This document shows, one piece after another, positions 34,716-42,703 of a DNA stretch of 44,900 nt. Positions within the stretch are counted from its first letter, which is position 1. Every line of letters starts with the position of its first letter. The DNA is from Acidobacteriota bacterium (GTDB lineage: Bacteria; Acidobacteriota; Terriglobia; Acidiferrales; UBA7541), in the NCBI GenBank assembly GCA_003224525.1, contig QHZB01000221.1, positions 1 through 44,900 of the forward strand. The letters run 5' to 3'. Both the position numbers and the translations under genes were made by a program. Under the pieces are notes generated by a model, which was given only the letters and a program-made list of their open reading frames with translations, was not told where the DNA came from and ran no database searches.

Positions 34716-35912
34716 TCATTTGTCGGTCAGGGCTTCGACGCCGGGGAGTTTGCGTCCGGCGAGAAATTCGAGGGACGCGCCGCCGCCGGTCGAGATGTGC
34801 GAAATTTTGTCTGCCACGCCCGCTTGATGGACGGCGGCGACGGAATCACCGCCACCGACGATCGAAGTGGCGCCGCTGCTGGTGGCCGCGGCGAGGGCTT
34901 TGGCCACTTCGAGAGTGCCCTTGGCGAAAGCGGGCATTTCAAATACGCCCATGGGACCGTTCCAGACGATGGTCTTGGCCGAGGCAATTTTCTGGCAATA
35001 GGTGTCGATGGTCTTGGGACCGATGTCGAGCCCCATCCAGCCGTCGGGGGTTGCGGACACGGAAACTGTTTGAGTGGCCGTATCGGCCTTGAATTCGGCG
35101 CCGACGACGTGATCAACGGGAAGCAGTAGCGCGAATTTCTTCTGCTGGGCTTCGGTGCGCAGCCGCCTGGCGAGTTCGAGCTTGTCGTCTTCGACGAGCG
35201 ACTTGCCGGTCGGCTCGCCTTCGGCTTTGAGGAAGGTATAGGCCATGCCGCCGCCAATGAGCATGACATTGGCGATCTTCATCAGGTTTTCGACGACTTC
35301 GATCTTGTCGCTGACCTTGGCGCCGCCAAGAATCGCGACAAAGGGACGCGCAGGATTGGTGACCGCTTTGCCCAGATAGGCGAGTTCGTTTTCCATGAGC
35401 AAGCCGGCGGCGGATTGCTTGACGAAGCGGGTGATGCCGACTACGGAAGCATGCGCGCGATGCGCGGAGCCAAAGGCATCACAGACAAAAAGGCCGTCAC
35501 AGAGAGCGGCGAGCCGTTTCGAAAAGGCCTCGTCGTTCTTTTCCTCCTCGGGATGGAAGCGAACGTTTTCGAGCAGGAGGATATCACCGTCGGCGAGTGT
35601 TTTGCTCTTCGACTCGGGAACGGGCCCGACACAGTCCGAGGAAAATCGAACCGGCCGGCCGATGAGTTCCTGGAGCTTCTTGGCTACCTGCATGAGCGAG
35701 TATTTCGAATCTGGGCCGCCCTTGGGGCGGCCCAGATGAGAAGCGAGCACCAGGCGGCCGCCCTTCTGAATCGCGAGGCGGAGCGTGGGGATCGATTCGC
35801 GAATGCGGGTGTCGTCGGTGACCACGCCGTCTTTGACCGGAACGTTGAAGTCCACGCGGATGAAGACGCGCTTTCCGCGAAGATCGAGATCGTTGATGGT
35901 CAGCTTGTACAT
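34716..35912 (-). CDS. pgk: Phosphoglycerate kinase
   Basis: It makes ATP from 1,3-bisphosphoglycerate. The 398-aa, two-domain protein has the N-domain substrate residues in [28 protein letters not shown] and [12 protein letters not shown], and the C-domain nucleotide site in [13 protein letters not shown] and the late [12 protein letters not shown]. The start ATG 35912 ([16 protein letters not shown]) matches family N-termini; the open frame upstream runs through heptad repeats and was rejected. Confidence 0.97.
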   Translation of the reverse strand: MYKLTINDLDLRGKRVFIRVDFNVPVKDGVVTDDTRIRESIPTLRLAIQKGGRLVLASHLGRPKGGPDSKYSLMQVAKKLQELIGRPVRFSSDCVGPVPESKSKTLADGDILLLENVRFHPEEEKNDEAFSKRLAALCDGLFVCDAFGSAHRAHASVVGITRFVKQSAAGLLMENELAYLGKAVTNPARPFVAILGGAKVSDKIEVVENLMKIANVMLIGGGMAYTFLKAEGEPTGKSLVEDDKLELARRLRTEAQQKKFALLLPVDHVVGAEFKADTATQTVSVSATPDGWMGLDIGPKTIDTYCQKIASAKTIVWNGPMGVFEMPAFAKGTLEVAKALAAATSSGATSIVGGGDSVAAVHQAGVADKISHISTGGGASLEFLAGRKLPGVEALTDK

Positions 35913-35920
35913 GGTATGCG

Positions 35921-36056
35921 TGCTCAGTACTCCGTTGTCAGTTTTCAGTGAAGAAAAATGCTGACAACACTCTCCGTTGTCAGTTTTCATCAGGGAAGAG
36001 ACATGCCAGAAGTTTCTTTCTGCTCTTACAGTGAACTGTAAGCTGATTACTGAGAA
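35921..36056. repeat. Heptad-arm inverted repeat element (gap-pgk gap)
   Basis: Four tandem heptads (35921-35948, ending TTGTCAG, TTTTCAG) run into TGAAGAA. A second partial copy of the array follows at 35970-35990; 18 nt starting CTCCGTTGTCAG are exactly duplicated 42 nt apart. Four heptads in the opposite orientation occupy 36029-36056, preceded by a TTTCTTTC tract. The whole 136-bp element fills the spacer between gap and pgk. Confidence 0.7.
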
Positions 36057-36062
36057 CCTTCC

Positions 36063-37067
36063 TCAGAATTTGGAGGCCAAGAGCTTGATGAGGTCGCGGC
36101 AACGGCAGGAATAGCCCCACTCGTTGTCGTACCAGGCCAGAACTTTTACGCAGCGGTCGCCGACAACCTTGGTGTATTCGGCATCGACGATGGAGGAATT
36201 CGAATTGCCTTTGAAGTCGGCGGAGACGAGCTCTTCCTCGGTGTATGCGAGGATGCCCTTCATTGGGCCGTTCGCAGCGGCCTTCAGGGCGGCATTGACG
36301 GCCTCTCTCGTGACGGGCTTTTCGACGAACACGGTCAGGTCCACGACGCTTACGTTGGGCGTGGGCACGCGAATGGCGTAGCCGTCGAGCTTGCCCTTCA
36401 ATTCGGGAATGACGAGGTGCAGAGCCTTGGCGGCGCCGGTGGAGCTGGGAATCATGTTGATGGCGGCGGCGCGCGCGCGGCGGAGGTCCTTGTGTGGCAG
36501 GTCGAGCAACTTCTGATCGTTGGTGTAAGAGTGGATGGTGGTCATGGTGCCGCTGTGGATGCCGAAGGTTTCATGGAGCACCTTGGCGACGGGTGCGAGG
36601 CAATTCGTGGTGCAGGAGGCGTTCGAAATGACTTGGTGCTTGGCAGGATCGTAGGTCTTGTCGTTCACGCCGAGGACGAAAGTCGCATCGGGCCCATCGG
36701 CGGGAGCGGAGATGATTACCTTTTTCACCGCCGCGCGAAGATGCTTTTTGGCATCCGCGCCTTTGGTAAAGAGTCCGGTCGATTCGACAACGATATCCGC
36801 GCCGACAGAAGCCCAGTCGATCTCGGCGGGATCCTTGGTCTTGAAAACTTTGAAGTTTTTTCCTTCCACGGCAATGCTGTCCTCGGTATGCGTGACCTTG
36901 TGCGGCAGATTGCCGAGGACGGAGTCGTACTTCAAAAGGTGCGCGAGGGTTTTCGCGTCGGTGACGTCGTTGACGGCGACGAACTGAATGTCCTTGTCGT
37001 CGAGCGCGGTGCGCATGATATTGCGGCCGATGCGGCCGAAGCCGTTGATGCCGACCTTAATGGGCAT
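36063..37067 (-). CDS. gap: Glyceraldehyde-3-phosphate dehydrogenase, type I
   Basis: This NAD-dependent enzyme makes 1,3-bisphosphoglycerate. The 334-aa protein has the Rossmann GINGFGRIGRN, nucleophile C152 in SNASCTTNC, base H179 in TTIHSYTNDQ, and the S-loop RRARAAAINMIPSSTGAAKA. GGAGG lies 5 nt upstream of the ATG. It is the first gene of the gap-pgk-tpiA run and has its own promoter. Confidence 0.97.
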   Translation of the reverse strand: MPIKVGINGFGRIGRNIMRTALDDKDIQFVAVNDVTDAKTLAHLLKYDSVLGNLPHKVTHTEDSIAVEGKNFKVFKTKDPAEIDWASVGADIVVESTGLFTKGADAKKHLRAAVKKVIISAPADGPDATFVLGVNDKTYDPAKHQVISNASCTTNCLAPVAKVLHETFGIHSGTMTTIHSYTNDQKLLDLPHKDLRRARAAAINMIPSSTGAAKALHLVIPELKGKLDGYAIRVPTPNVSVVDLTVFVEKPVTREAVNAALKAAANGPMKGILAYTEEELVSADFKGNSNSSIVDAEYTKVVGDRCVKVLAWYDNEWGYSCRCRDLIKLLASKF

Positions 37068-37136
37068 TACTTCCTCCGATGGGGTGTCAGAAATTGCGGC
37101 TTACAGGAGCGAATGACGGCCGCGAGTGAACAGAAA

Positions 37137-37165
37137 ATGCTATGGGTTGCGCGGACAAAAGTCAA
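37137..37165 (-). promoter_or_regulatory. Sigma70-type promoter of gap
   Basis: On the minus strand TTGACT (-35, 37160-37165) and TAGCAT (-10, 37137-37142) are exactly 17 nt apart. The predicted start is about 60 nt before the gap ATG, and the promoter may serve pgk, tpiA and secG too. Confidence 0.55.
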
Positions 37166-37185
37166 CGCGCGGATAATTAGGCCGC

Positions 37186-37191
37186 TATAAT
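37186..37191 (+). promoter_or_regulatory. Consensus -10 box next to the lipase maturation factor-like gene
   Basis: A perfect TATAAT ends 8 nt before the ATG at 37200. No good -35 is present at 16-18 nt. If used, the transcript would start within a few nt of the start codon, giving a nearly leaderless mRNA; no Shine-Dalgarno is visible either. Confidence 0.35.
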
Positions 37192-37199
37192 GGCGGCCG

Positions 37200-38810
37200 A
37201 TGAAGGACTTCTCACCCGGGTCGGCCTTGCGCTGGCTGTTCGATTCGGAACAAGGCGCTTCGGGCCGTCTGCTCTCCCGCTGGATTTGTTTGCGCGCTCT
37301 CGGGCTTATTTATTATTCGGCGTTTTTCTCGCTGGTTTTTCAAATTCGCGGATTGATCGGGCCTCATGGAATTCTACCCGCTGGTGAATACCTGCAGGCG
37401 CTGGCCGAGCGGTTCGGGCATGCGGGCTACTGGTATGCGCCGACGCTGCTTTGGTTTTCGAGTGGCTCGCACATGCTGACGGGAATTTGCTGGGTGGGCA
37501 TGATCGCCTCGTTGCTACTGGTGTTGAATTGGTGGCCGCGTGGCATGCTTGCGATTTGCTTCTTGTGCTTCCTCTCGTTCGTGAGCGCGGCACAGGATTT
37601 TTCTGCTTATCAATCCGACGGAATGTTGCTGGAGGCGGGATTCATTGCGATGTTTTTCGCGCCGCCGGGATGGCGACCCGGATGGGGCGAAGCGAGTCCG
37701 CCATCGCGCGCGAGCCTGTTCCTGCTGATATGGGAAGGCTTCCGGATCTATTTCGAATCGGGCGTGGCGAAGATCATGGGCGGCGACACACAATGGCGGA
37801 ACTTCACCGCGCTGGACGAGTATTACCAGAACGGCCCGCTGCCGACTTGGATCGGATGGTACATGCAGCACCTTCCGCACTGGTTCCATGCGGCGACCGC
37901 ATTTGTGACGATGGCCCTGGAACTGGGGCTGGCGTGGATGATGTTGCTGCCGCGACGATTTCGCATCTTCTGTTTTTTTATCGTGACGATCTGGCAGTTG
38001 GGCATCATCCTTTCCGCGAATTACACGTTTCTGAATTACCTGGTGCTGGTCCTGGGAATTTTGCTGCTCGATGACCGGTTTCTGCGCCCCTACTTGCCAC
38101 GATTCGTGAAACAGAGTTACCTCGCCACCAAAGAGGCCAAACCTCTTGCCGCTCCGGCTCCCGAAGACAAATGGCGAAAGAAACTTCGTGAGCAACTCTC
38201 GGCATTAAAGCTTGCAGTGACAGCGGTGATGCTCACGTGGATTTTCTATGCGACGCTGGCGCAAATGGTGTGGATGGTCAGGCCGTGGCCGCTCCCGGCG
38301 ACACCCGTCTCGGCGCTTGAGCCGTTTCGCGTCGCCAATCGCTACGGACTATTCGCCGTGATGACGCGCGGCCGCTACGAGATCGAATTCCAAGGCTCGG
38401 ATGATGGGCAAACGTGGATCGTCTATCCCTTCCGCTACAAACCGCAGGACCCGCGCAAGCCGCCGGGAATTTACGCACCGTACCAACCGCGTTTCGATTG
38501 GAATATGTGGTTTGCGTCGCTGAGCTCGTGGCGCCAGGAGCCCATCGTGGTGCGCACGGAGCAGAGGTTGCTGCGCGGCGATACCGATGTGGTTTTGCTA
38601 TTTGCCGGAAATCCCTTCCCGCACGCTCCGCCGCGGCAGGTGCGCGCCGTTATCTGGCAATACTGGTTCACGATACCAGCCGAAAAGCGTTCGCTGGGCA
38701 CGTGGTGGAAAAGACAGCAGCTCGGCCTTTACGCCCCAACGCTGGAACGCGAATCCGACGGAAGCATTGTCGTTTTGGAGTGGCCACGTGCGGTGGAACC
38801 GCGAGAATGA
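37200..38810 (+). CDS. Lipase maturation factor (LMF)-like membrane protein
   Basis: The 536-aa protein has many transmembrane segments in its first 290 residues and a soluble C-terminal domain. It matches the lipase maturation factor family in FESGVAKIMGGDTQWRNFTALDEYYQNGPLPTWIGWYMQHLPHWFH and in the tail with YEIEFQGSDDGQTWIVYPFRYKPQDP and RPPGIYAPYQPRFDWNMWFASL-like text. Animal LMF1 helps lipoprotein lipase fold in the ER; bacterial members are uncharacterised. It is divergent from gap and convergent with the gene ending at 38828. Confidence 0.85.
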   Translation: MKDFSPGSALRWLFDSEQGASGRLLSRWICLRALGLIYYSAFFSLVFQIRGLIGPHGILPAGEYLQALAERFGHAGYWYAPTLLWFSSGSHMLTGICWVGMIASLLLVLNWWPRGMLAICFLCFLSFVSAAQDFSAYQSDGMLLEAGFIAMFFAPPGWRPGWGEASPPSRASLFLLIWEGFRIYFESGVAKIMGGDTQWRNFTALDEYYQNGPLPTWIGWYMQHLPHWFHAATAFVTMALELGLAWMMLLPRRFRIFCFFIVTIWQLGIILSANYTFLNYLVLVLGILLLDDRFLRPYLPRFVKQSYLATKEAKPLAAPAPEDKWRKKLREQLSALKLAVTAVMLTWIFYATLAQMVWMVRPWPLPATPVSALEPFRVANRYGLFAVMTRGRYEIEFQGSDDGQTWIVYPFRYKPQDPRKPPGIYAPYQPRFDWNMWFASLSSWRQEPIVVRTEQRLLRGDTDVVLLFAGNPFPHAPPRQVRAVIWQYWFTIPAEKRSLGTWWKRQQLGLYAPTLERESDGSIVVLEWPRAVEPRE

Positions 38811-38827
38811 AGATTGAAGGATGGAGA

Positions 38828-39745
38828 CTACTGGGGAAACTGTTTGATCGAAGTGACGCGGTCGCCCAGGAAGCGGACGAACACCGTCTTCGAAGGCGGC
38901 TGGCCGTAAATCCAGTCTTCGATATCGTTGCCATCGGAATCGCGCTCGCGTACTTTGTGGTCGGGCTTCCCAATCGCCGCCACAAGTTCCTCGCGGTCCA
39001 TGCCTACCACGGGCCTGCGGTCCTGAATGGCCTTCTTCATTTCCGGCGGCAGGGTATCGAACCACTGCACGGCGGCGGAACGCTCTTTCGAAAAATTCAA
39101 GAAGGGCGAGAGGAGCTGCTTCAATTCGTCCGGGGTGATATCCGGCAGCGGCTTGTTGAATTCCAGGAAAATCGTACTGCCCATGCCGGGCTGCATCCCC
39201 GGCGGACCCTGATCCTGCGTGGAGCTTGACTGCATCGGGGGATAACCGCTGCCCCCTAAGCCGATCTGGATGTGATCACGCCAGTGCCTCTTGCCGCGCC
39301 CGCCGCCGTTTAAATCGACGATGATCTGGTGGTCGTGGAACTCCAGCTTAGTGATCTGCACCCTATCGCCGGTACTCACTGCCGGTCCGTGTGTGGCGAC
39401 GGCGCGATCGAGCATCTCGGTTTCCAGCGGCTTGCCCACACGGACATGGAAACCTTCTTTGCCCGCAGGCAGCGGCTTGATGGCCTTGGCAAATTCACCA
39501 GAGACGTAGCGGATCAGGGCAAGCTTCGAATTTTCCTGGAGCGTGGCGTTCTTCGCAGGTGGGGAGGAATTCGACTGGGACTGCGCGTTGTCCGAAGATG
39601 CACCGGCGTTCGGGAAGAGCGGAATCTCTTCGTCCGAAGGAAAGGTGGGGGACGGGTACGCCGGCGGACGAAGGCTGTTGACCCGCGGGATGTCCGCGTC
39701 AGCCAAAAGCAAAAACGCCAGAGGTAAAGCCAGCCAATTCGACAT
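38828..39745 (-). CDS. Secreted protein with BamE/SmpA-like C-terminal segment
   Basis: The 305-aa precursor begins with a signal-like stretch (WLALPLAFLLLADAD). A Pro/Ser/Asn-rich linker is followed by a domain (about 75-225) with KEGFHVRVGKPLE, VQITKLEFHDHQIIVDLNGGG and FLEFNKPLPDITPDELKQLLSPFL. The last 60 residues, GMDREELVAAIGKPDHKVRERD to VFVRFLGDRVTSIKQFP, resemble the BamE/SmpA fold pattern (conserved G-x-P after a helix, then strands). The family is unknown to me. The conserved-looking start at 39745 is chosen; there is no clear Shine-Dalgarno. Confidence 0.75.
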   Translation of the reverse strand: MSNWLALPLAFLLLADADIPRVNSLRPPAYPSPTFPSDEEIPLFPNAGASSDNAQSQSNSSPPAKNATLQENSKLALIRYVSGEFAKAIKPLPAGKEGFHVRVGKPLETEMLDRAVATHGPAVSTGDRVQITKLEFHDHQIIVDLNGGGRGKRHWRDHIQIGLGGSGYPPMQSSSTQDQGPPGMQPGMGSTIFLEFNKPLPDITPDELKQLLSPFLNFSKERSAAVQWFDTLPPEMKKAIQDRRPVVGMDREELVAAIGKPDHKVRERDSDGNDIEDWIYGQPPSKTVFVRFLGDRVTSIKQFPQ

Positions 39746-40159
39746 AAGTAGTTCGGAACCCGATCCGATCGGGCCCACGTTCCCTATTCTACGATGCCAC
39801 GAAGCCGCTGAACAGGTGCCTCGCTTAGGAGCGGGCACTTCTCACTTACCGAGCGGGCCGTAAAGCCTCGGCGTTTTAGGCCTGGGATATAAGGCCCTGT
39901 CGCGCGCTTGATTTCTTGGCGGCGTGGTTCTTAAACTCTTCTTCGTCCAAAAGACCTATCGGCGGGCAGCCCAAAAGTGAAGCCTCTTCGTGGTCCTCGC
40001 CGGATGTAAGGGCGCTGTGGGAGGAACCCACCGAAGCCATCTCGCAAAAACCAGCGAGAGACCGTAGGAGCCCTCTTCCTTCAGGTAGAGGAGGATGTCA
40101 ACGGTACTCCCTTTTGATAAAACTACTGTACTACCGGACGGGGATTCGCGCCATTCCTT
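39746..40159. other. Multi-hairpin non-coding block
   Basis: This 414-nt gap contains a chain of small hairpins: CCCGAT/ATCGGG at 39759-39773, GTGCC..GGCAC around 39816-39838 with an inner CGCT/AGCG stem, CCGAG/CTCGG at 39849-39870, GGCC/GGCC at 39879-39896, GTGGG/CCCAC at 40016-40030, CTCGC/GCGAG at 40041-40058, and CCTCTTC/GAGGAGG at 40072-40094 inside an outer ACCGT/ACGGT. It suggests a structured RNA. I tested for tmRNA, RNase P, SRP and 6S hallmarks and found none. Confidence 0.4.
39876..40040 (-). CDS. Doubtful 54-aa ORF in the multi-hairpin block
   Basis: An ATG at 40040 opens 54 codons ending TAA at 39876-39878, with the C-terminus GLLDEEEFKNHAAKKSSARQ. The frame is open for a further 18 codons upstream. 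It has no Shine-Dalgarno and lies exactly over the predicted hairpins, so it may be a by-product of a structured RNA. Recorded because it is the only sizeable frame in this gap that reads like protein. Confidence 0.2.
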   Translation of the reverse strand: MASVGSSHSALTSGEDHEEASLLGCPPIGLLDEEEFKNHAAKKSSARQGLISQA

Positions 40160-41170
40160 CTAGCGGGACACGACTTGGACGCCCTGGCGGTCGATGGTCA
40201 TAGGCAGAACCTCGGCGTCAGCCTCGCGAATGGCCTTTGCCACGCGTTCCCGGGCGTCAGGCTCGACCAATAGGACCACGCAGCCGCCTCCGCCCGCTCC
40301 GCAGACCTTGCCCGCCAGCGCGCCATTGCGGCGGGCGCTGTCGATAACGCGGTCGATGGTCTTCGTTGAAATCGTGGGCAAATTTCGCTTGCGGAAGGAC
40401 CACTCTTCCCGCATCAGGCGGCCAGCTTCAGGCCAGTCGGGTCTTTCGAATGCCAGGCGCATCTGCTGAGCGACGTCGGAAATGCGCTCCAGGCTGTTCT
40501 GCACGGCGAGCTTGCCGCCGATGTGCGCCTTGTAGACTTCCCAGTTGTTGATGCCGTGCTGGCGCGGCTTGCCGGTGTAGCAGACCATCACACGGTGCTC
40601 GAGCTCATCCAGGTTCACGCGCAATTCGACGCGATGCTCACCGCCGGGCGGGAGTTCGATGGCAGCGGCGCCGCCGAAGGCCGGCGGGTAATGATCCTGC
40701 GTTCCGGTGGGAACATTGATGACGATGGCTTCGGCGTCGCGGCTGATGTGGATCCAATCGACCTTGCTCTTACCCGCTCCGGTGAAACGGTCGAGTCCGG
40801 CACAAATCGCCACGGCCATGGCGCTGGAGCCGCCGATGCCTGCGCCCGCAGGAGCCTCCGAATCGGTGGTGAGCGTAAAGCCGCCCTGCGGCTGGAAGAA
40901 CTTGGTGATTTCGGCGAGCAGCGGGAGGCGATAGCGCTTGGCTTTCACGAGGGCGGCGAAGGAGGCAAAACTTTCTTCGCGCTTGATGTCGCGGGAAACC
41001 AGCTTGATGCGGTTGTCACCTCCGGGATGAGTTTCGATGACGCACGAAGCGTAAAGTGAAATCGCGGCGTTCACGGTAACCGCACCCGGATGAAACAGAT
41101 AGAGCGGCCAAATGTCGAGCGTTCCACCAGCGAAGTCCACGCGGGTCGGTGCTTTGGATTCGATAATCAT
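40160..41170 (-). CDS. GHMP-family sugar kinase
   Basis: The 336-aa protein has the three GHMP motifs: KAPTRVDFAGGTLDIWPLY (N-terminal substrate region), PAGAGIGGSSAMAVAI (phosphate loop, about 107-122) and KVCGAGGGGCVVLLV (motif 3). The N-terminal R-x-D-F-x-G-G-T pattern resembles heptose-7-phosphate or L-fucose/galactose kinases rather than homoserine or mevalonate kinases. The exact substrate cannot be fixed, since no LPS-heptose or sugar genes are adjacent. The ATG at 41170 gives the conserved start. Confidence 0.85.
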   Translation of the reverse strand: MIIESKAPTRVDFAGGTLDIWPLYLFHPGAVTVNAAISLYASCVIETHPGGDNRIKLVSRDIKREESFASFAALVKAKRYRLPLLAEITKFFQPQGGFTLTTDSEAPAGAGIGGSSAMAVAICAGLDRFTGAGKSKVDWIHISRDAEAIVINVPTGTQDHYPPAFGGAAAIELPPGGEHRVELRVNLDELEHRVMVCYTGKPRQHGINNWEVYKAHIGGKLAVQNSLERISDVAQQMRLAFERPDWPEAGRLMREEWSFRKRNLPTISTKTIDRVIDSARRNGALAGKVCGAGGGGCVVLLVEPDARERVAKAIREADAEVLPMTIDRQGVQVVSR

Positions 41171-41329
41171 AGGCGCGAGCTAGCTCGATTCAGAGGGATT
41201 TCAGTCGAGCCAGTTTGACGGAATAAGACGGCCATCTCAAGCCATCACCGTAATGCCTGTCCATGGAACGACAATAATCGCGTCGCCGGTGGATCAGCGA
41301 AGAACCGCCCTGGCTTGATGGTGTAAATG

Positions 41330-41956
41330 TCAACTGCCGGAGGCGATGCGGTTGCGGTTGATGAGTTGTGGGCCGTCCTTTTTTTCCAGGGCGAGAGCGG
41401 GATTGGGCTCGAAGCAGCGGCGGCAGCGGGCTTCGTAGGCGCCCATTGCGCCGACGACGATTAACTCTTCGCTCTCCACCAGGCGCTGGGTGTGGACGGC
41501 GGGATTGCCGCAACGGACGCAGATGGCAAGCAGCTTGGTGATCTCTTCGGCGATCGCAAGAAGGCGCGGCATGGGTTCGAACGGGCGGCCGCGGTAATCG
41601 GTATCCAGGCCGGCGACAATCACGCGCTTGCCGAGATTCGCGAGCTTGGTGCAAACATCCACGACCTCATCGCCAAGGAATTGCGCTTCGTCAATGCCGA
41701 TAACTTCCGTGCGCGGCAACAGCTTTTCCATGATTTCGGAGGCTTTGAAGACGTTGTCCGAGGGAATGCCGAGGCCCGAATGCGAGACGATTTCGTTGGC
41801 GGTGTAGCGTTCGTCGATGGCAGGTTTGAAGATCTGCACGCGCTGGCGTGCGATCTCCGCGCGGCGCAGCCGCCGGATCAACTCCTCGCTCTTGCCGGAA
41901 AACATTGGGCCGACGACGACTTCGATCCAGCCCATATTGCCTTTGACGATGTCCAC
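41330..41956 (-). CDS. tdk: Thymidine kinase, type II (TK1-like)
   Basis: It salvages thymidine to dTMP. The 208-aa protein has the P-loop [11 protein letters not shown], the DEAQF Walker B, the lasso-type [15 protein letters not shown] and a zinc ribbon with two CxxC pairs (CVRCG and CRRCF). GTG 41956 is chosen because AGGGGAG lies 5 nt upstream; a TTG at 41971 overlaps that site and an ATG at 41935 lacks one. Confidence 0.93.
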   Translation of the reverse strand: MDIVKGNMGWIEVVVGPMFSGKSEELIRRLRRAEIARQRVQIFKPAIDERYTANEIVSHSGLGIPSDNVFKASEIMEKLLPRTEVIGIDEAQFLGDEVVDVCTKLANLGKRVIVAGLDTDYRGRPFEPMPRLLAIAEEITKLLAICVRCGNPAVHTQRLVESEELIVVGAMGAYEARCRRCFEPNPALALEKKDGPQLINRNRIASGS

Positions 41957-41970
41957 GGTCGCTCCCCTCA

Positions 41971-42005
41971 AAACCAGTTATCAGTTTTCAGTTCTCAGTA
42001 TCCAG
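41971..42005. repeat. Heptad tandem repeat upstream of tdk
   Basis: Five heptads (AAACCAG, TTATCAG, TTTTCAG, TTCTCAG, TATCCAG) are followed by TAAAGAA, matching the arm-plus-tail layout of the elements at 556 and 35921. It starts only 14 nt upstream of the tdk GTG. No inverted partner arm is visible before the next gene ends at 42053, so it is either a solo arm or a truncated element. Confidence 0.6.
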
Positions 42006-42052
42006 TAAAGAACTTCAATCTTGAATGTTATGAGCCTCTAACAATCGAGGCT

Positions 42053-42703
42053 CTACCGATTTGACTCCGCAACGCCGATGGCGGCGCGGTACAACTTCAT
42101 ATTATAGAACGGCGCGAAAGCCGCAATCACGGCAACTCGAAACGCCTCCTGCCGGGTGATGAAATTGTTCGAGAGCACGCCCCAGGCGCCCTGCGCGTCG
42201 CGTATGCCCACGGCGCCGGCAAATCGATCGATTGCTACGGCAAGCTCCACGCCATTTTCGACGACTTCGTGCGCCAGCGTTTCAGGCAGCTCGATGCTTC
42301 CCGAGCGGCCGTAGTGGCCTCGCGTGCCGTCGGAGACATAGGCCCAGCTTTCCAGGAACACGCGGCGATGCCCGCTTTGCTGTAATCCCGAATGACGCAG
42401 CATCTCGTCCGCTGATATAGCTTCGCGGACCACATCGAGCCCGCCTTCAAGACCGACGAAGTATTGCCAGGCCGCACCGTCCTGGCGCGCCATCTCCACC
42501 AACGCTTTCGTGCGTTGGCGGGCGCCGCGCATCAATTCCTCCCGCGACGATGGCGTGTGGCTGACTCCGCTCTCCACTTCCACGCCGACGACTTCGAAAT
42601 GAGCATCGTTAGACAAAGCCGCAGAAAATGCCTGGAGAGCTTCCGAAACGGCGTTGAGCTTCGGGCTGCGCTTGCTGCCGACGGCAATGGTGATTTTTTT
42701 CAT
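42053..42703 (-). CDS. Inosine/xanthosine triphosphatase (DUF84/YjjX family)
   Basis: The 216-aa protein starts MKKITIAVGSKRSPKLNAVSEAL, the ITPase-like substrate loop of the YjjX family, and has VEVESGVSHTPSSREELMRGARQRTKAL, YFVGLEGGLD and GAVGIRDAQGAWGVLSNNFITRQEAF. It is expected to hydrolyse ITP/XTP and keep deaminated purines out of nucleic acid. It ends 48 nt before the tdk heptad array. Confidence 0.88.
   Translation of the reverse strand: MKKITIAVGSKRSPKLNAVSEALQAFSAALSNDAHFEVVGVEVESGVSHTPSSREELMRGARQRTKALVEMARQDGAAWQYFVGLEGGLDVVREAISADEMLRHSGLQQSGHRRVFLESWAYVSDGTRGHYGRSGSIELPETLAHEVVENGVELAVAIDRFAGAVGIRDAQGAWGVLSNNFITRQEAFRVAVIAAFAPFYNMKLYRAAIGVAESNR

Noticed and set aside
33818-35092. 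424-codon plus-strand frame across tpiA and the end of pgk
   Set aside because: Antisense to two certain glycolytic genes; low-complexity Arg-rich product with no recognisable motif.
35913-35990. N-terminal extension of pgk
   Set aside because: The extension is the translated heptad repeat and does not resemble PGK.
35921-36056. CRISPR array
   Set aside because: Repeat units are only 7 nt, contiguous, with no spacers and no cas genes.
39746-40159. tmRNA, RNase P RNA, SRP RNA or 6S RNA
   Set aside because: The conserved ends and cores of these RNAs (for example GAGGAAAGTCC of RNase P or the tRNA-like T-arm of tmRNA) are not present on either strand.
39916-40203. 95-codon plus-strand frame in the multi-hairpin gap
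   Set aside because: It runs into the end of the GHMP kinase gene on the other strand, has no Shine-Dalgarno and no protein-like pattern.
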